Source of the DNA: Acidobacteriota bacterium
GTDB taxonomy: Bacteria > Acidobacteriota > JAAYUB01
NCBI GenBank assembly: GCA_018001935.1
Contig: JAGNHB010000006.1
Span: 1 to 64,000, forward strand
Direction: 5' to 3'
Length of the DNA: 64,000 bases
The notes below the pieces were generated by a model. That model was not told where the DNA came from and did no database searches. It worked only from the letters and a program-made list of their open reading frames with translations. This document shows, one piece after another, positions 15,990 to 24,929 of the stretch. Numbering within the stretch: position 1 is the first letter of the stretch; every line of letters starts with the position of its first letter. The position numbers and the translations under genes were made by a program.

Positions 15990-18900
15990 ATGACGCTGGT
16001 CAAGGTCAACCTGCACTGCCACTCCAACCTGAGCGACGGGCAGCTCTCGCCGGAAGCCCTCGCGGCCTGGCTGGCCCGGGGGGGCGTCCGGTACGCCGCC
16101 CTGACCGACCACAACACGGTCGAGGGGCTGGCCCGGTTCCGGGAGACCCTGAGCCGCCACGGGGCCAGCAGCGTGACCGGCGTGGAGATCGGCGTCCCCT
16201 TCGCCAAGCGGGACGCCCACCTGCTGGCCTACGGTTTCGACCCCGCGTCCCCGGCCCTTGCCGAGGCGCTGGAGCGGGCCCGGGTGGCCCAGGCGTCGCC
16301 GGAGCGCCCCCGGAACGGGGCCCCGTCGGGCGAGACCGAGATGGAGGCGGCCATCCGGCTTCTGCACCAGGCCGGGGGCCGGGTCTTCCTGGCGCACCCC
16401 TTCGAACTCGAACGCGACGTCGAAAAACTGCGGGAAATCCTGTCCGGCCTGAAGGCGCTCGGCCTCGACGGGATCGAGGCCATCTACGGCCCCTGCGCAC
16501 CCGCCGAGATCCAGACGCTCCTGGACCTGTCCCGGGACCTCGGCCTGACGGTCTGCGGCGGCAGCGACTTCCACACTCAGGATCACCCCACGCTCTCGGG
16601 CCAGTACGTCAACATGCCGCTGGAGACTTGGCGAACATTCCGGGATTCCCTCCTGGTCTCCCCCGACGTCCCGCCCCGGCGGCCGGCGCCCCCCGTGGCC
16701 ACCCGGGCGCGCAACCCCGTCAAGCTGGACTGGCGGCGTTTTCTCGTGCGCATCCTCCTCCCGACGGTCCTGGCCATCGGGCTGTTCGTGGTCCCCTTCT
16801 TCGCCTGGGTCATCCCCGCGTTCGAGGAGGGGCTCATGGCCCGGAAGCGGGAGATGATCCGGGAGCTGACCCACTCGGCCTGCAGCATCCTCCAGGAGTA
16901 CCACGAGGACGAGGCCGCGGGGCGGCTCACCCGTTCGGCGGCCCAGGCCGCGGCCGCCGAACGGGTCCGTTTCCTTCGCTACGGGAAGGAGGGCAAGGAC
17001 TACTTCTGGATCACCGACCTGCACCCCCGGATGGTGATGCACCCCTACCGGGCCGAACTCGAGGGGCAGGACCTGACCGGCTACCAGGACCCCCACGGCA
17101 ACCGGCTCTTCGTGGAGGCGGTCCGGCTGGTGAAAGCGCGGCGGGAAGGGGTCATCCAGTACTGGTGGCAGTGGAAGGACGACGCCGGGCGGCTGGCGCC
17201 CAAGCAGTCCTACGTCCAGCTGTTCGAACCCTGGGGCTGGATCGTGGGGACGGGCCTTTACATCGAGGACGTCCAGGCCGAGATGGAGGCCCTGACCGGG
17301 AAGGTCATCCGGGTCTCCGTGGTGGTGGCCGTCGTCATCGCCCTGCTCCTGCTCTTCGTGGCCCAGCAGAGTTTCCGCAGCGAGCGGAGACGGCTCCAGG
17401 CGGAGGACTCCCTCCGGGAGTCGCACGAGAAGTACCGCGCCCTGGTTCACGCCGCCCAGGAGGGGACCCTGCTGGTCCTGGACGGCCGCTGCATCTTCGC
17501 CAACCCCACCTTCCTGGAGTGGATGGGTTACACCGAGGCCCAGTGGGCCCTGATGGAACTCGACGAGGCCCTGGTCCTGGAGGGAAACGCCCCGGGGACC
17601 GCCGCGGAGTGGGTGGCGTCCTTCCAGGGCGGCGCCGACGCCTTGAAACCCCGCGAGGCCCGGCTGATCCGGAAGGACGGCACCGCCCTCGACGCCCTGC
17701 TCTCCCCGGAACCGATCCGCATCGGCGAGCGGGAGGGCTTCATCATCAACATCCGCGACCTCAGCCCGCACAAGGAGGTTCAGGCGGCGCTGGACGAGAG
17801 CCGGGCCCGGTTCCGGGCCGTGGCCGAGAACCTCCGCGTGGGGATCTTCCGCGCCGCCATGGACGACCGCGGGTTGCCCGTCCTCGAAGCCAACGCGGCG
17901 GCGGTGCGGATGCTGGGCCTCTCCGGCGCCGGGGGCGGCTTTCACGGGAGCCTGTCCGAGGCCCTTTCCCCGCCCGAGGCGCTCGAGGACTTCCGGCGGG
18001 ACCTCGTGGAGAACGGCGAGGTGAGGGACCGGGTGCTGCACCTCGCCCTCGAGCGGGGCGGGACCCCCGTCTCCATCTCGGCCACCCTGGTGCGGAGCGA
18101 AAGCGGCGAACCCAGGTACTGCGACGCCGTGGCCGAGGATGTCACCGCCCGGCAGAAGGAAACCACGGAGCGGGAGGCCCTGATCGCCGACCTGCAGTCC
18201 CCCTTCCAGTTCCTCGAGGAGCCGGTGACCCAGTTCATGCGCGAGCCGGTCTCCGCGGGCCTGCAGACCACCGTGGCCCAGGCGGCCCTCCTCATGACCG
18301 GCCACGGGCTGGGCGTCATCCTGGTGAAGGGCCCGGCCGGCGAGCCCATCGGGATCTTCACCGACCAGGACCTGCGGGAACGTGTCGTGGCCCGGGGGAC
18401 CGGCACCGACCGGCCGGTGTTCGAGGTGATGACGTCCCCCCTCCTGACGGTGTCCTCCGGCGCCCGGGGCTTCGAAGCCTTCACGCTGATGAGCGAGCGG
18501 GGGGTCCGCTACCTCGCGGTGCGGGACGACCAGGGTTCCGTGGTGGGGCTGCTCCGCCGCCGCGACCTCCTGCAGCTGGACCGCTACCCGCTCCTGTTCC
18601 TGGCCCGGTCCATCCGGGAGGCGGAGCGGGTGGAGCAGATCGCCCGTCACCGCGAGCGCCTGCCCGCCACCGTGAAGGCCATGGTGGAGGGGGGAATCCG
18701 GTCGCGGCACGTCAGTTGGGCGGTGACCGCGCTCAACGACGCCATCGCCGACCGCTTGGTCGAACTGGCCGTCCGGGACCTCGGTGAGCCCCCGGCCCGC
18801 TTCGCCTTCGTGGTGCTGGGAAGCGGGGGGCGGGAGGAGCAGACCCTGATCTCCGACCAGGACAACGCCATCCTCTACGAGACCCCCCCCGAGGGGAAGG

Positions 18901-19628
18901 CCGCCGAGGTGATGACCTGGTTCCTGGAGCTGGGGGCGCGGGTCTGCACGGGGCTGGAGCTGGCGGGCTACCCGGCCTGCCCCGGCGACATGATGGCCCG
19001 GAACCCGCGGTGGTGCCAGTCCCTGGACGGCTGGAAACGGCACTTCTCCCGCTGGATCTCCATGGGCGAACCGAAGAACGTCGTGGAGTTCTGCACCTTC
19101 GTCGACTTCCGGTGCATCCACGGCGAGCCGGCGCTGGCCGAGGCCCTCCGCGCCCACGTGGCCGCCGAGATCACGGAGAACCCGTCGTTTCTGGGCCACC
19201 TGGCCCGGACGGCCCTCCAGCAGAAACCGCCCCTCGGCTTCTTCGGCACCATCCTGGCGGGGAGCGGCCCGCACCGCGAAAAGCACTTCGACCTGAAGGA
19301 GGCGCTGGGCCCCATCGTCAGCTACGCCCGGCTCTACGCCCTCCGGAACGGCTTCCCGGAGACCGCCACCGGCGCCCGCTTGCGCCGGCTGCAGGAGGCG
19401 GGCCTCCTGAGCCGGTCGGGGTACGAGGAACTGGCCCAGGCCCTGGAACTGATCATGGGCCTGCGGTTGAGGGTCCAGTCGGAACGCCTGGCCTCGGGCC
19501 TGGCCGCGGGCAACCTGGTGGACCTGAAGACCCTGTCCCACAGCGAGATCACCACGCTCAAGCAGGCCCTGACCCAGATGACCACCCTGCAGAAGACCCT
19601 CGCCTTCGACTACCCCGTCGGCGGCTGA
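15990..19628 (+). CDS. PHP-sCache-PAS-PAS-CBS-DUF294 nucleotidyltransferase fusion protein
   Basis: A 1212-residue membrane protein combining modules normally found apart. Residues 1-225 form a PHP phosphoesterase with all expected metal ligands: H9, H11, D16, H41, E66, H77, H136, D193, H195. TM1 is at about 252-275, a periplasmic single Cache domain at 280-430 (DYFWITDLHPRMVMHP, WGWIVGTGLYI) and TM2 at 440-462. PAS domains start at about 480 and 603, a CBS pair covers about 743-861, and a DUF294 nucleotidyltransferase has GSGGREEQTLISDQDN with D956 and D958; DUF294_C follows. CBS-DUF294 proteins are known beside ActP-type symporters; the added PHP, Cache and PAS parts are unusual. Both enzymatic parts should face the cytoplasm. 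Target and nucleotide are unknown. There is no kinase domain. Confidence 0.85.
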   Translation: MTLVKVNLHCHSNLSDGQLSPEALAAWLARGGVRYAALTDHNTVEGLARFRETLSRHGASSVTGVEIGVPFAKRDAHLLAYGFDPASPALAEALERARVAQASPERPRNGAPSGETEMEAAIRLLHQAGGRVFLAHPFELERDVEKLREILSGLKALGLDGIEAIYGPCAPAEIQTLLDLSRDLGLTVCGGSDFHTQDHPTLSGQYVNMPLETWRTFRDSLLVSPDVPPRRPAPPVATRARNPVKLDWRRFLVRILLPTVLAIGLFVVPFFAWVIPAFEEGLMARKREMIRELTHSACSILQEYHEDEAAGRLTRSAAQAAAAERVRFLRYGKEGKDYFWITDLHPRMVMHPYRAELEGQDLTGYQDPHGNRLFVEAVRLVKARREGVIQYWWQWKDDAGRLAPKQSYVQLFEPWGWIVGTGLYIEDVQAEMEALTGKVIRVSVVVAVVIALLLLFVAQQSFRSERRRLQAEDSLRESHEKYRALVHAAQEGTLLVLDGRCIFANPTFLEWMGYTEAQWALMELDEALVLEGNAPGTAAEWVASFQGGADALKPREARLIRKDGTALDALLSPEPIRIGEREGFIINIRDLSPHKEVQAALDESRARFRAVAENLRVGIFRAAMDDRGLPVLEANAAAVRMLGLSGAGGGFHGSLSEALSPPEALEDFRRDLVENGEVRDRVLHLALERGGTPVSISATLVRSESGEPRYCDAVAEDVTARQKETTEREALIADLQSPFQFLEEPVTQFMREPVSAGLQTTVAQAALLMTGHGLGVILVKGPAGEPIGIFTDQDLRERVVARGTGTDRPVFEVMTSPLLTVSSGARGFEAFTLMSERGVRYLAVRDDQGSVVGLLRRRDLLQLDRYPLLFLARSIREAERVEQIARHRERLPATVKAMVEGGIRSRHVSWAVTALNDAIADRLVELAVRDLGEPPARFAFVVLGSGGREEQTLISDQDNAILYETPPEGKAAEVMTWFLELGARVCTGLELAGYPACPGDMMARNPRWCQSLDGWKRHFSRWISMGEPKNVVEFCTFVDFRCIHGEPALAEALRAHVAAEITENPSFLGHLARTALQQKPPLGFFGTILAGSGPHREKHFDLKEALGPIVSYARLYALRNGFPETATGARLRRLQEAGLLSRSGYEELAQALELIMGLRLRVQSERLASGLAAGNLVDLKTLSHSEITTLKQALTQMTTLQKTLAFDYPVGG

Positions 19629-19689
19629 ACCGCTCCCCCGCGACGGTGGCGCGCCCTCGGGGGCGGCGATGGGAGAACGCGGGGTGTTC

Positions 19690-19730
19690 AAGGACGAAAG
19701 GACCAAAACGACCGAAACGACCCAAAGGAC
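19690..19730 (+). repeat. GGAC(C)AAA short tandem repeat
   Basis: AGGACGAAAGGACCAAAACG-type repeats with an 8-11 nt period lie between two convergent genes. They are the same family as 4287-4328, with extra GACC-AAAACGACCG variants. Confidence 0.8.
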
Positions 19731-19774
19731 GGCCGGACGGCAGGGTCTGCTGGAGATGGCCCCGGGCCATCCGC

Positions 19775-21364
19775 TCACTCCAGCTCCGGCACGGGGGACT
19801 CCTCGAGCCAGAAGCGGTGGATGAAGTCGTAGAGGCGCTCACTCACCGAGATCTTGTAGTGGGTCGGGTTCAGGAGCCGGAGGTGGTCGGGGCGGAAGGC
19901 GGCGAGCTGCTCGAGCACGCTACTCCGGATCTCCCCCAGGGGACGCTCCGGCTGCAGGCGTCGGCCTTCCGCCCACACGCGCTGGTGGAGCGGGATCACC
20001 CGGGCGGGGGTGACGAAGGCCCGCTTCTTCTCCTCGAAAGGGTGCCGGCAGAGGATCTGGGCGCCGGGCCGCGGCGGCGCCTCCCCCGCCTGGATCAGCA
20101 GGTCGAGGAGGGGGTAGCCCTTGTGCCCCACCAGCCGGTAGGCCTCCTTCCGCCCGGGGATGGTGACCTTCTGGACGTCCTGGGAGAGCTTGATCCGGGG
20201 CTGTCCGCCGATCTCCACCAGCTTGTAGACGCAGCCCAGCGCCGGCTGGCTCTCGCACGTCACCAGGTGGGTCCCCACCCCGAAGGTGTCGATCTCGTGC
20301 CCCTCGTTCTGGAGGGAAAGGAGGACGGTCTCGTCCAGGTCGTTGGACGCCACGATCTTCAGCCCGGAGACGTCCTTCCCCATCCGCTCGCCGCAGGTGG
20401 CGAAGATGTTCCGGGTGGCCTTGGAGAGAAAGGCCAGGTCGCCCGAGTCCAGCCGAACGCCCAGGGGGGCGTAGCCGAAGTCCATGAGGGCGAAGGCGAC
20501 GCAGACGAAGTTGGGGACGCCGGAGTTGAGGGTGTCGTAGGTGTCCACCAGGGCCAGGAAGGACGCGGGGAAGGCCAGGGCGTAGGCGACGAAGGCGGCC
20601 AGCTCGCCCTCGTTGGTGTGCTCGAAGCGCAGCCGTTCCCGGACCGCCAGGGCCGCCGCCGCCAGGTCGGCCTCCTCGCCCGCCCGGGTTTTCAGCCGCG
20701 TGGAGGGGAGTTCCCCGAGGGACTTGAAGGACTGGACGAAGGCGTGGGCGTGGGTGCCGCGCACCGGGATGCCGAAGAGGCGGCCCGCCTGGAGGTTGGA
20801 CGTGGCGTCGAAGCCCCCCAGGTAGGCGTAGCGGGAGGCGGAGACCCCGCCGTCGGGCCCCTGGGCGCGGCGCAGGCCGAACTCCAGCAGGGTCTTCGAC
20901 TCCCCCACGATCTGGCGGAACCGGGCGGCGTTGGTGGCCATCAGGCTGGCGTAGTTCACCAGCGTCAGCAGGGTGGTCTCCAGCAGCTGCGTCACGCCCA
21001 GGGGGCCCTCCACCCGGAGCAGCGGGAGCCGGGGGAAGACCAGGGTCCCCTCGGGGACGGCGTGGATCGTCACCCCGTCCAGGCGCGCCCGGCCCAGCCA
21101 GTCGAAGAAGCCCGGGTCGGCGGCGGGGAGGATGCCCCGGAGGTAGTCCACCTGTTCCGCCGAGAAGGCGTAGCGCTTCACGAAGCGGAGGATCTCCTCG
21201 AGCCCCGCGAAGATGGTGAACTCGCCCCCGAAGGGGTTCCGCCGGAAGAAGAGGTCGAAGACCGCCGGTTCCTCGTGCCGGCCGTGCTTCCAGTAGCCGT
21301 AGGCCATGGTGACCTCGTAGAGGTCGGTCAGGAGCGGGTCCACCAGGGGGTTGGTCGGTTTCAT
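19775..21364 (-). CDS. pncB: Nicotinate phosphoribosyltransferase
   Basis: A 529-residue cytosolic enzyme that joins nicotinate to phosphoribosyl pyrophosphate, giving nicotinate mononucleotide, the entry of the Preiss-Handler route to NAD. The N-terminus LLTDLYEVTMAYGYW and the segments FDLFFRRNPFGGEFTIFAG, GLRRAQGPDG, GTHAHAF and VRLDSGDL are typical of the family. The length is at the upper end of bacterial enzymes. The start ATG is preceded by GGAGGAG. It lies 18 nt downstream of the nicotinamidase gene, so the two steps nicotinamide to nicotinate to NaMN are made from one transcript. nadD, which adenylates NaMN, is in this window at 57845. Confidence 0.93.
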   Translation of the reverse strand: MKPTNPLVDPLLTDLYEVTMAYGYWKHGRHEEPAVFDLFFRRNPFGGEFTIFAGLEEILRFVKRYAFSAEQVDYLRGILPAADPGFFDWLGRARLDGVTIHAVPEGTLVFPRLPLLRVEGPLGVTQLLETTLLTLVNYASLMATNAARFRQIVGESKTLLEFGLRRAQGPDGGVSASRYAYLGGFDATSNLQAGRLFGIPVRGTHAHAFVQSFKSLGELPSTRLKTRAGEEADLAAAALAVRERLRFEHTNEGELAAFVAYALAFPASFLALVDTYDTLNSGVPNFVCVAFALMDFGYAPLGVRLDSGDLAFLSKATRNIFATCGERMGKDVSGLKIVASNDLDETVLLSLQNEGHEIDTFGVGTHLVTCESQPALGCVYKLVEIGGQPRIKLSQDVQKVTIPGRKEAYRLVGHKGYPLLDLLIQAGEAPPRPGAQILCRHPFEEKKRAFVTPARVIPLHQRVWAEGRRLQPERPLGEIRSSVLEQLAAFRPDHLRLLNPTHYKISVSERLYDFIHRFWLEESPVPELE

Positions 21365-21382
21365 GGCTCTCCTCCGCGGGCG

Positions 21383-22411
21383 TCAGGCACCCCAGGGGTC
21401 CTCGGACGTCACGACCCGGACCCCGGCTTTCCGGAAACCCCGGAAGGCGGCGGCGGCCAGGTCGGTGAAGTCCGCCACGCCCGGCACCACCACCGGGGAG
21501 CAGCAGTCCTTCAGGAGGCGGACCTGCCGCTCGAAACCGGGCTTGCGGGCGCCGATCTCGTCCAGGAGGTCCTGGACCGTCCAGGCCACGCAGTGGCTCT
21601 TCGCCTGCCCGGCGATCACCACGGTGTCGAAGCCGAGCAGGTGCTCCACGAGCGCCGCGTTCTTCGCGCCGAGGGGGCTCCCGTCCGAGCGGCGGTCCAC
21701 CTCGGCCCCCAGGACGGAATAGTGCTCGGTGAGGGGGTGCTGCCCCTTGATCTCGAAGCGGGTCTGGCTCTTGCGGGCAAGGGCGTGGAAGAAGAGGGCC
21801 TCTTCCACGACCGGCGCCAGGGCGTGGCCGACGCCCCCCAGCATGGCGTGGTAGGGCCAGACCATGTGGGTGTACTTCCCGCCCCGGGACAGCTGGCGGC
21901 CGTAGTGAAGCAGGTGGGCGTCCAGTTCTTCCGGGGTGCCGAGGCCCAGCGAGCGGGCCACGTCCGGGTCCACCTTCCACTCGCCCGCCTCGAGGGCGTC
22001 CCGGGGGATGGGCGTCACCGGGCCCGGGTGCTTTCCCTCCCGGTCAACCAGGAAGGCCGGGTGGAAGATCTGGAGGGCCGTGTGGGTGTCCAGGGTCGCG
22101 ACGATCTCGGTGATCCGGTGGAGGTGGCGGTAGATGAACCGGCAGAGCCGGACGTTGTCCTCCACGGCCCCCCGGCCGGACCGGCCGGCCACGAAGAGTT
22201 CCCACCCCGGGATGCAGAAGGTGACCTGGAGGTCGATGACGAAGAGGCAGACGCGCTCCGTGTCCGCCGACGCCGGGGGGATGCCGTGGGCCGCCGCCCA
22301 GGCCTCGGCCTCCCCGGCCCGTTGCTGGTAGGGGACCCCCCAGATCCGGTCCGCCTTCGCCTCGTCGAAGTGCGGGGGGATGGGAAGAAGCTGATCGGGA
22401 TTCAAATCCAT
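21383..22411 (-). CDS. Nicotinamidase (isochorismatase superfamily)
   Basis: A 342-residue cysteine hydrolase that should deamidate nicotinamide to nicotinate. The triad is D60 (VIDLQVTF), K222 (EIKGQHP) and C274 (GQAKSHCVAWT). D108, H110 and H117 (TLDTHTALQIFHP) match the zinc-binding D-x-H...H pattern that separates nicotinamidases from plain isochorismatases. It is about 100-130 residues longer than usual, from an N-terminal 50-residue extension and an insertion before the lysine. The start at ATG 22411 follows GGAGGGG; a further upstream frame would run into repeats. An extended -10 promoter lies at 22443-22451. It heads the pncB transcript. Confidence 0.85.
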   Translation of the reverse strand: MDLNPDQLLPIPPHFDEAKADRIWGVPYQQRAGEAEAWAAAHGIPPASADTERVCLFVIDLQVTFCIPGWELFVAGRSGRGAVEDNVRLCRFIYRHLHRITEIVATLDTHTALQIFHPAFLVDREGKHPGPVTPIPRDALEAGEWKVDPDVARSLGLGTPEELDAHLLHYGRQLSRGGKYTHMVWPYHAMLGGVGHALAPVVEEALFFHALARKSQTRFEIKGQHPLTEHYSVLGAEVDRRSDGSPLGAKNAALVEHLLGFDTVVIAGQAKSHCVAWTVQDLLDEIGARKPGFERQVRLLKDCCSPVVVPGVADFTDLAAAAFRGFRKAGVRVVTSEDPWGA

Positions 22412-22442
22412 GGGTTTTCGACCCCTCCGTAGAATTGCCCTC

Positions 22443-22451
22443 ACTATATCA
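22443..22451 (-). promoter_or_regulatory. Extended -10 promoter for the NAD salvage genes
   Basis: The minus strand reads TGATATAGT: TATAGT at 22443-22448 with TGA before it. There is no clear -35. Start near 22436, leader about 25 nt. Confidence 0.45.
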
Positions 22452-22494
22452 CTCCTTGACGGATTCATCCACACGGTTCTCAGGGGCGGGCGGG

Positions 22495-22590
22495 ACCACG
22501 GGTGAACACGGATGACCACGGATGGACACGGCTCGGGCAACCGCGAAATCCACGGAAATTGAACCACGAACCACACGAACGAAGAAGACA
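22495..22590 (+). repeat. CACGGATG and CCACGAAC short tandem repeats
   Basis: ACCACGGGTGAACACGGATG-type units (about 11-nt period, 22495-22530) are followed by CGAAATCCACGGAAATT and AACCACGAACCACACGAACG units (22541-22580). Related sequence lies at 28005, 38453 and, reversed, 32260. The rest of the 22591-22814 gap holds no gene I can support. Confidence 0.85.
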
Positions 22591-22814
22591 GAATTCAGAA
22601 GTCAGTGGCCAAAGCTCAGGAGTCGGGCGACAGGAGATCGGAGGTGGGAGGAAGGGGACCGGGGCGGGAGAAGGACCGGATGGCAAACACGCGGAGGTGA
22701 TGGATCCCGAGTGATGCAAATCCTCTGCCCGTCGGTCGCCAGGGAGGGCGGCGCGACTTTGGGCGACCGCATCAGAAAATGCTTGAAAGGGATGGGGGGG
22801 CGGCCGGGGTCACC

Positions 22815-23687
22815 TCACTTCAGCGGGCGGCTGAGATAGCAGTACATGAGGATGACAATGGAGAACATGACGATCCCCTCGGCCCAGAAGAACGCCAGGT
22901 AGTCGGTCAGGGACCCGATGGGCGGCGCCCCGGGCACGGCGTTGCGGAGGGCCGGGAAGGCGAAGAGCATGGCGCCCACCCACCCGAACAGGGTCGCCTC
23001 GATCCGGCGTCCCCGGATCAGCACGCTCAGGGCCCAGGCCAGTACGCACAGCGCCAGCAACCACTGGGCCACCATGACGAAGACGGCGAAGAAAACCGTC
23101 GTGGTGGAGCGCTCAACGTCGAAGGAAAGGAAGGCTCCCTCGGTCGGGTTATCGGAATCCACCGACGCGTCGATCCTGAACCCGTGCACGATCGTCGTCA
23201 TCCGGACGACCACGGGCACACTGTCCTCCTCGCCGGGTTCCGTCTTCGACGGGGTCGAAACGCTCAGTTCAAGGTCGGCCGTGTACGAGTCAAAGGGGTA
23301 GTCGGTGGGGAAGCCGTCGTAGAGGCTGATCGTGACGTCCAGCGGGCTCATCGGTTTCCCTTTCCGGAAGAGCCGCTCGGGGTTTCCGGACGCGTTGTTG
23401 ACGAAGAGGGTCAGGTCCTTTGCCAGGCTGAACTTGTCCTCGGCCAGCAGGCTGCCCTGGGGCTCGAACTTCAGGCGGAGGGCCATTTCGTTCCTGGAGG
23501 GGTCGACGGACAAGACGGACGCCGAGATATCGAGGCAGGCGGCGGGGTTGGGTTTCCCCGCCTCCAGGGGTGTCTTGCTCTTCTCCGCCTCGGCGTGGTA
23601 AAGCCTCAGAATGGGGAAATAGGCCACGGCGGCCGCGAGCATCACCAGGGCGGGAATGGCGATCTCCAGGATTTTCCGGATTCTCAT
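22815..23687 (-). CDS. DUF4436-like membrane protein
   Basis: A 290-residue protein with an N-terminal membrane anchor (about residues 8-27), a roughly 170-residue outside domain of beta type (VDPSRNEMALRLKFEP, DVTISLYDGFPTDYPFDSY), and three C-terminal membrane helices, the last near the end (IVMFSIVILMYCYL). This layout matches DUF4436 proteins, whose function is not known. The TDYPFDSY motif, the most conserved part, is also used in transmembrane signalling beta-sandwich domains. Start at ATG 23687 with GGAGG upstream. It stands apart from the next operon by 84 nt, which carry a CCGGAATATTCCGG-like palindrome. Confidence 0.7.
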   Translation of the reverse strand: MRIRKILEIAIPALVMLAAAVAYFPILRLYHAEAEKSKTPLEAGKPNPAACLDISASVLSVDPSRNEMALRLKFEPQGSLLAEDKFSLAKDLTLFVNNASGNPERLFRKGKPMSPLDVTISLYDGFPTDYPFDSYTADLELSVSTPSKTEPGEEDSVPVVVRMTTIVHGFRIDASVDSDNPTEGAFLSFDVERSTTTVFFAVFVMVAQWLLALCVLAWALSVLIRGRRIEATLFGWVGAMLFAFPALRNAVPGAPPIGSLTDYLAFFWAEGIVMFSIVILMYCYLSRPLK

Positions 23688-23771
23688 GTTCTTCAGACCT
23701 CCTTGCAGGCTGCGGTGCCGGATATTCCGGAAAAAGACAACTTGTTGGAAAAAGCGCAAACGTTAACGTAC

Positions 23772-24929
23772 CTATTCCTTACGCTCCGGACTCGAGGGCA
23801 TTTTCTTCCCTGGTTCCGCCCCGGTCCCTCCGCCGGACCCGTCCGACGGCGACCACTCCTCGTGGATCTTTCGGGCGGTCTCTTCGCCGATCTCCGGGAG
23901 GGGATCCTTGGGCGAGTAGCTCTCCCGGTACTGTTCCAGCAGGGCGAAGGTCAGCGAGACGATGAGGGGCCCCAGGACGAAGCCCGCGATGCCGAAGGCG
24001 GAGATGCCGCCCATGAGGCTGAAGAGGATCACCGCCGAGTGCAGCTTGATCTTCCCCTGGATGATCATGGGCTTGATGACGTTGTCCATCATGCCGAGGA
24101 CGATGAGGCCCCACAGGCCCAGGAAGATCCCCTGCCAGGTCTGCCCGGCGAAGAGCAGGTAGAGGGCCGTGGGGAGCCAGATCAGCGCCGCGCCGATGGC
24201 GGGCACCAGGGCGGCGAAGGCCGTCAGGACGGCCCAGACCAGGGGGGACGAGAACCCGAGGATGAGGAAGCCGACCCCCGCCAGGAAACCCTGGAGGAGC
24301 ACGGTGATGAAGTTGCCCGTCATGGTGGCGCGGACCACGTCGGAGATCCGGCTCATGAAGCGGTCTTCCTGCTTCTCGCGGAAGGGGAGGAGTTCCCGGA
24401 CCCAATCCACGATCTCGTCGCCGAACTTGAAGAAGTAGTAGACCACGATGAGCATGAGGGCGAACTGCAGCAGGGACTGGAGCAGGGTGGACACCAGGAT
24501 CGTCCCCTGCTGGTAGAGGAAATTGAAGACGGCCTTCCCGGCCTCGTGGAGGCTGTCCTCGGTAATGTTGAGGGTCTTCCGGACCTGGATCACCTGGGGG
24601 TGGGTCCAGAAATTCATGATTTCCTTGGGGATCCCGTTCTTCGAGATGTTGTCCACCAGGATGTAGGCCTGGCGGGCCAGGATGGAGCACAGGACCATCA
24701 GCGGGATGATGAGCCCGATGACGAAGCCCACCAGGGTGATGAACGCCGAGAGGCTCTTCCGGCCCTTCGTCCATTTCAGGACCTTCTCGTAGACCGGGTA
24801 GAGGGTCACCACCACGATGGCCGCCCAGATGAAGATGGGGAGGAACGGCTTCGCCACCGCGTAAAAGTAGTACAGGAAGAAGGCCAGGAGGCCGAAGAAG
24901 AAATAGTGGGCGTTGATGCGGCGTTTCAC
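23772..24929 (-). CDS. AI-2E family transporter (PerM-like permease)
   Basis: A 385-residue inner-membrane protein of the AI-2E/UPF0118 family. Hydrophobic segments lie in pairs at the N-terminus, then a hydrophilic stretch (about 85-150), then the family's conserved C-terminal core with FAALVPAIGAALIWLP and GMMDNVIKPMIIQGKIKLHS. Members export small molecules or act as sodium/proton antiporters, so the cargo is open. The GTG start (24927-24929) overlaps the TGA of nth by 4 nt (GTGA), with GGAGG seven nt before it, showing translational coupling. The 30-residue tail is rich in Ser, Gly and Pro and probably disordered. Confidence 0.85.
   Translation of the reverse strand: MKRRINAHYFFFGLLAFFLYYFYAVAKPFLPIFIWAAIVVVTLYPVYEKVLKWTKGRKSLSAFITLVGFVIGLIIPLMVLCSILARQAYILVDNISKNGIPKEIMNFWTHPQVIQVRKTLNITEDSLHEAGKAVFNFLYQQGTILVSTLLQSLLQFALMLIVVYYFFKFGDEIVDWVRELLPFREKQEDRFMSRISDVVRATMTGNFITVLLQGFLAGVGFLILGFSSPLVWAVLTAFAALVPAIGAALIWLPTALYLLFAGQTWQGIFLGLWGLIVLGMMDNVIKPMIIQGKIKLHSAVILFSLMGGISAFGIAGFVLGPLIVSLTFALLEQYRESYSPKDPLPEIGEETARKIHEEWSPSDGSGGGTGAEPGKKMPSSPERKE

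Noticed and set aside
13911-19778. Very long open frame on the minus strand opposite the symporter and fusion genes
   Set aside because: It is a mirror of high-GC codon bias in the true plus-strand genes; its product is Gly/Asp/His/Arg-rich with no domain, and it spans several real genes.
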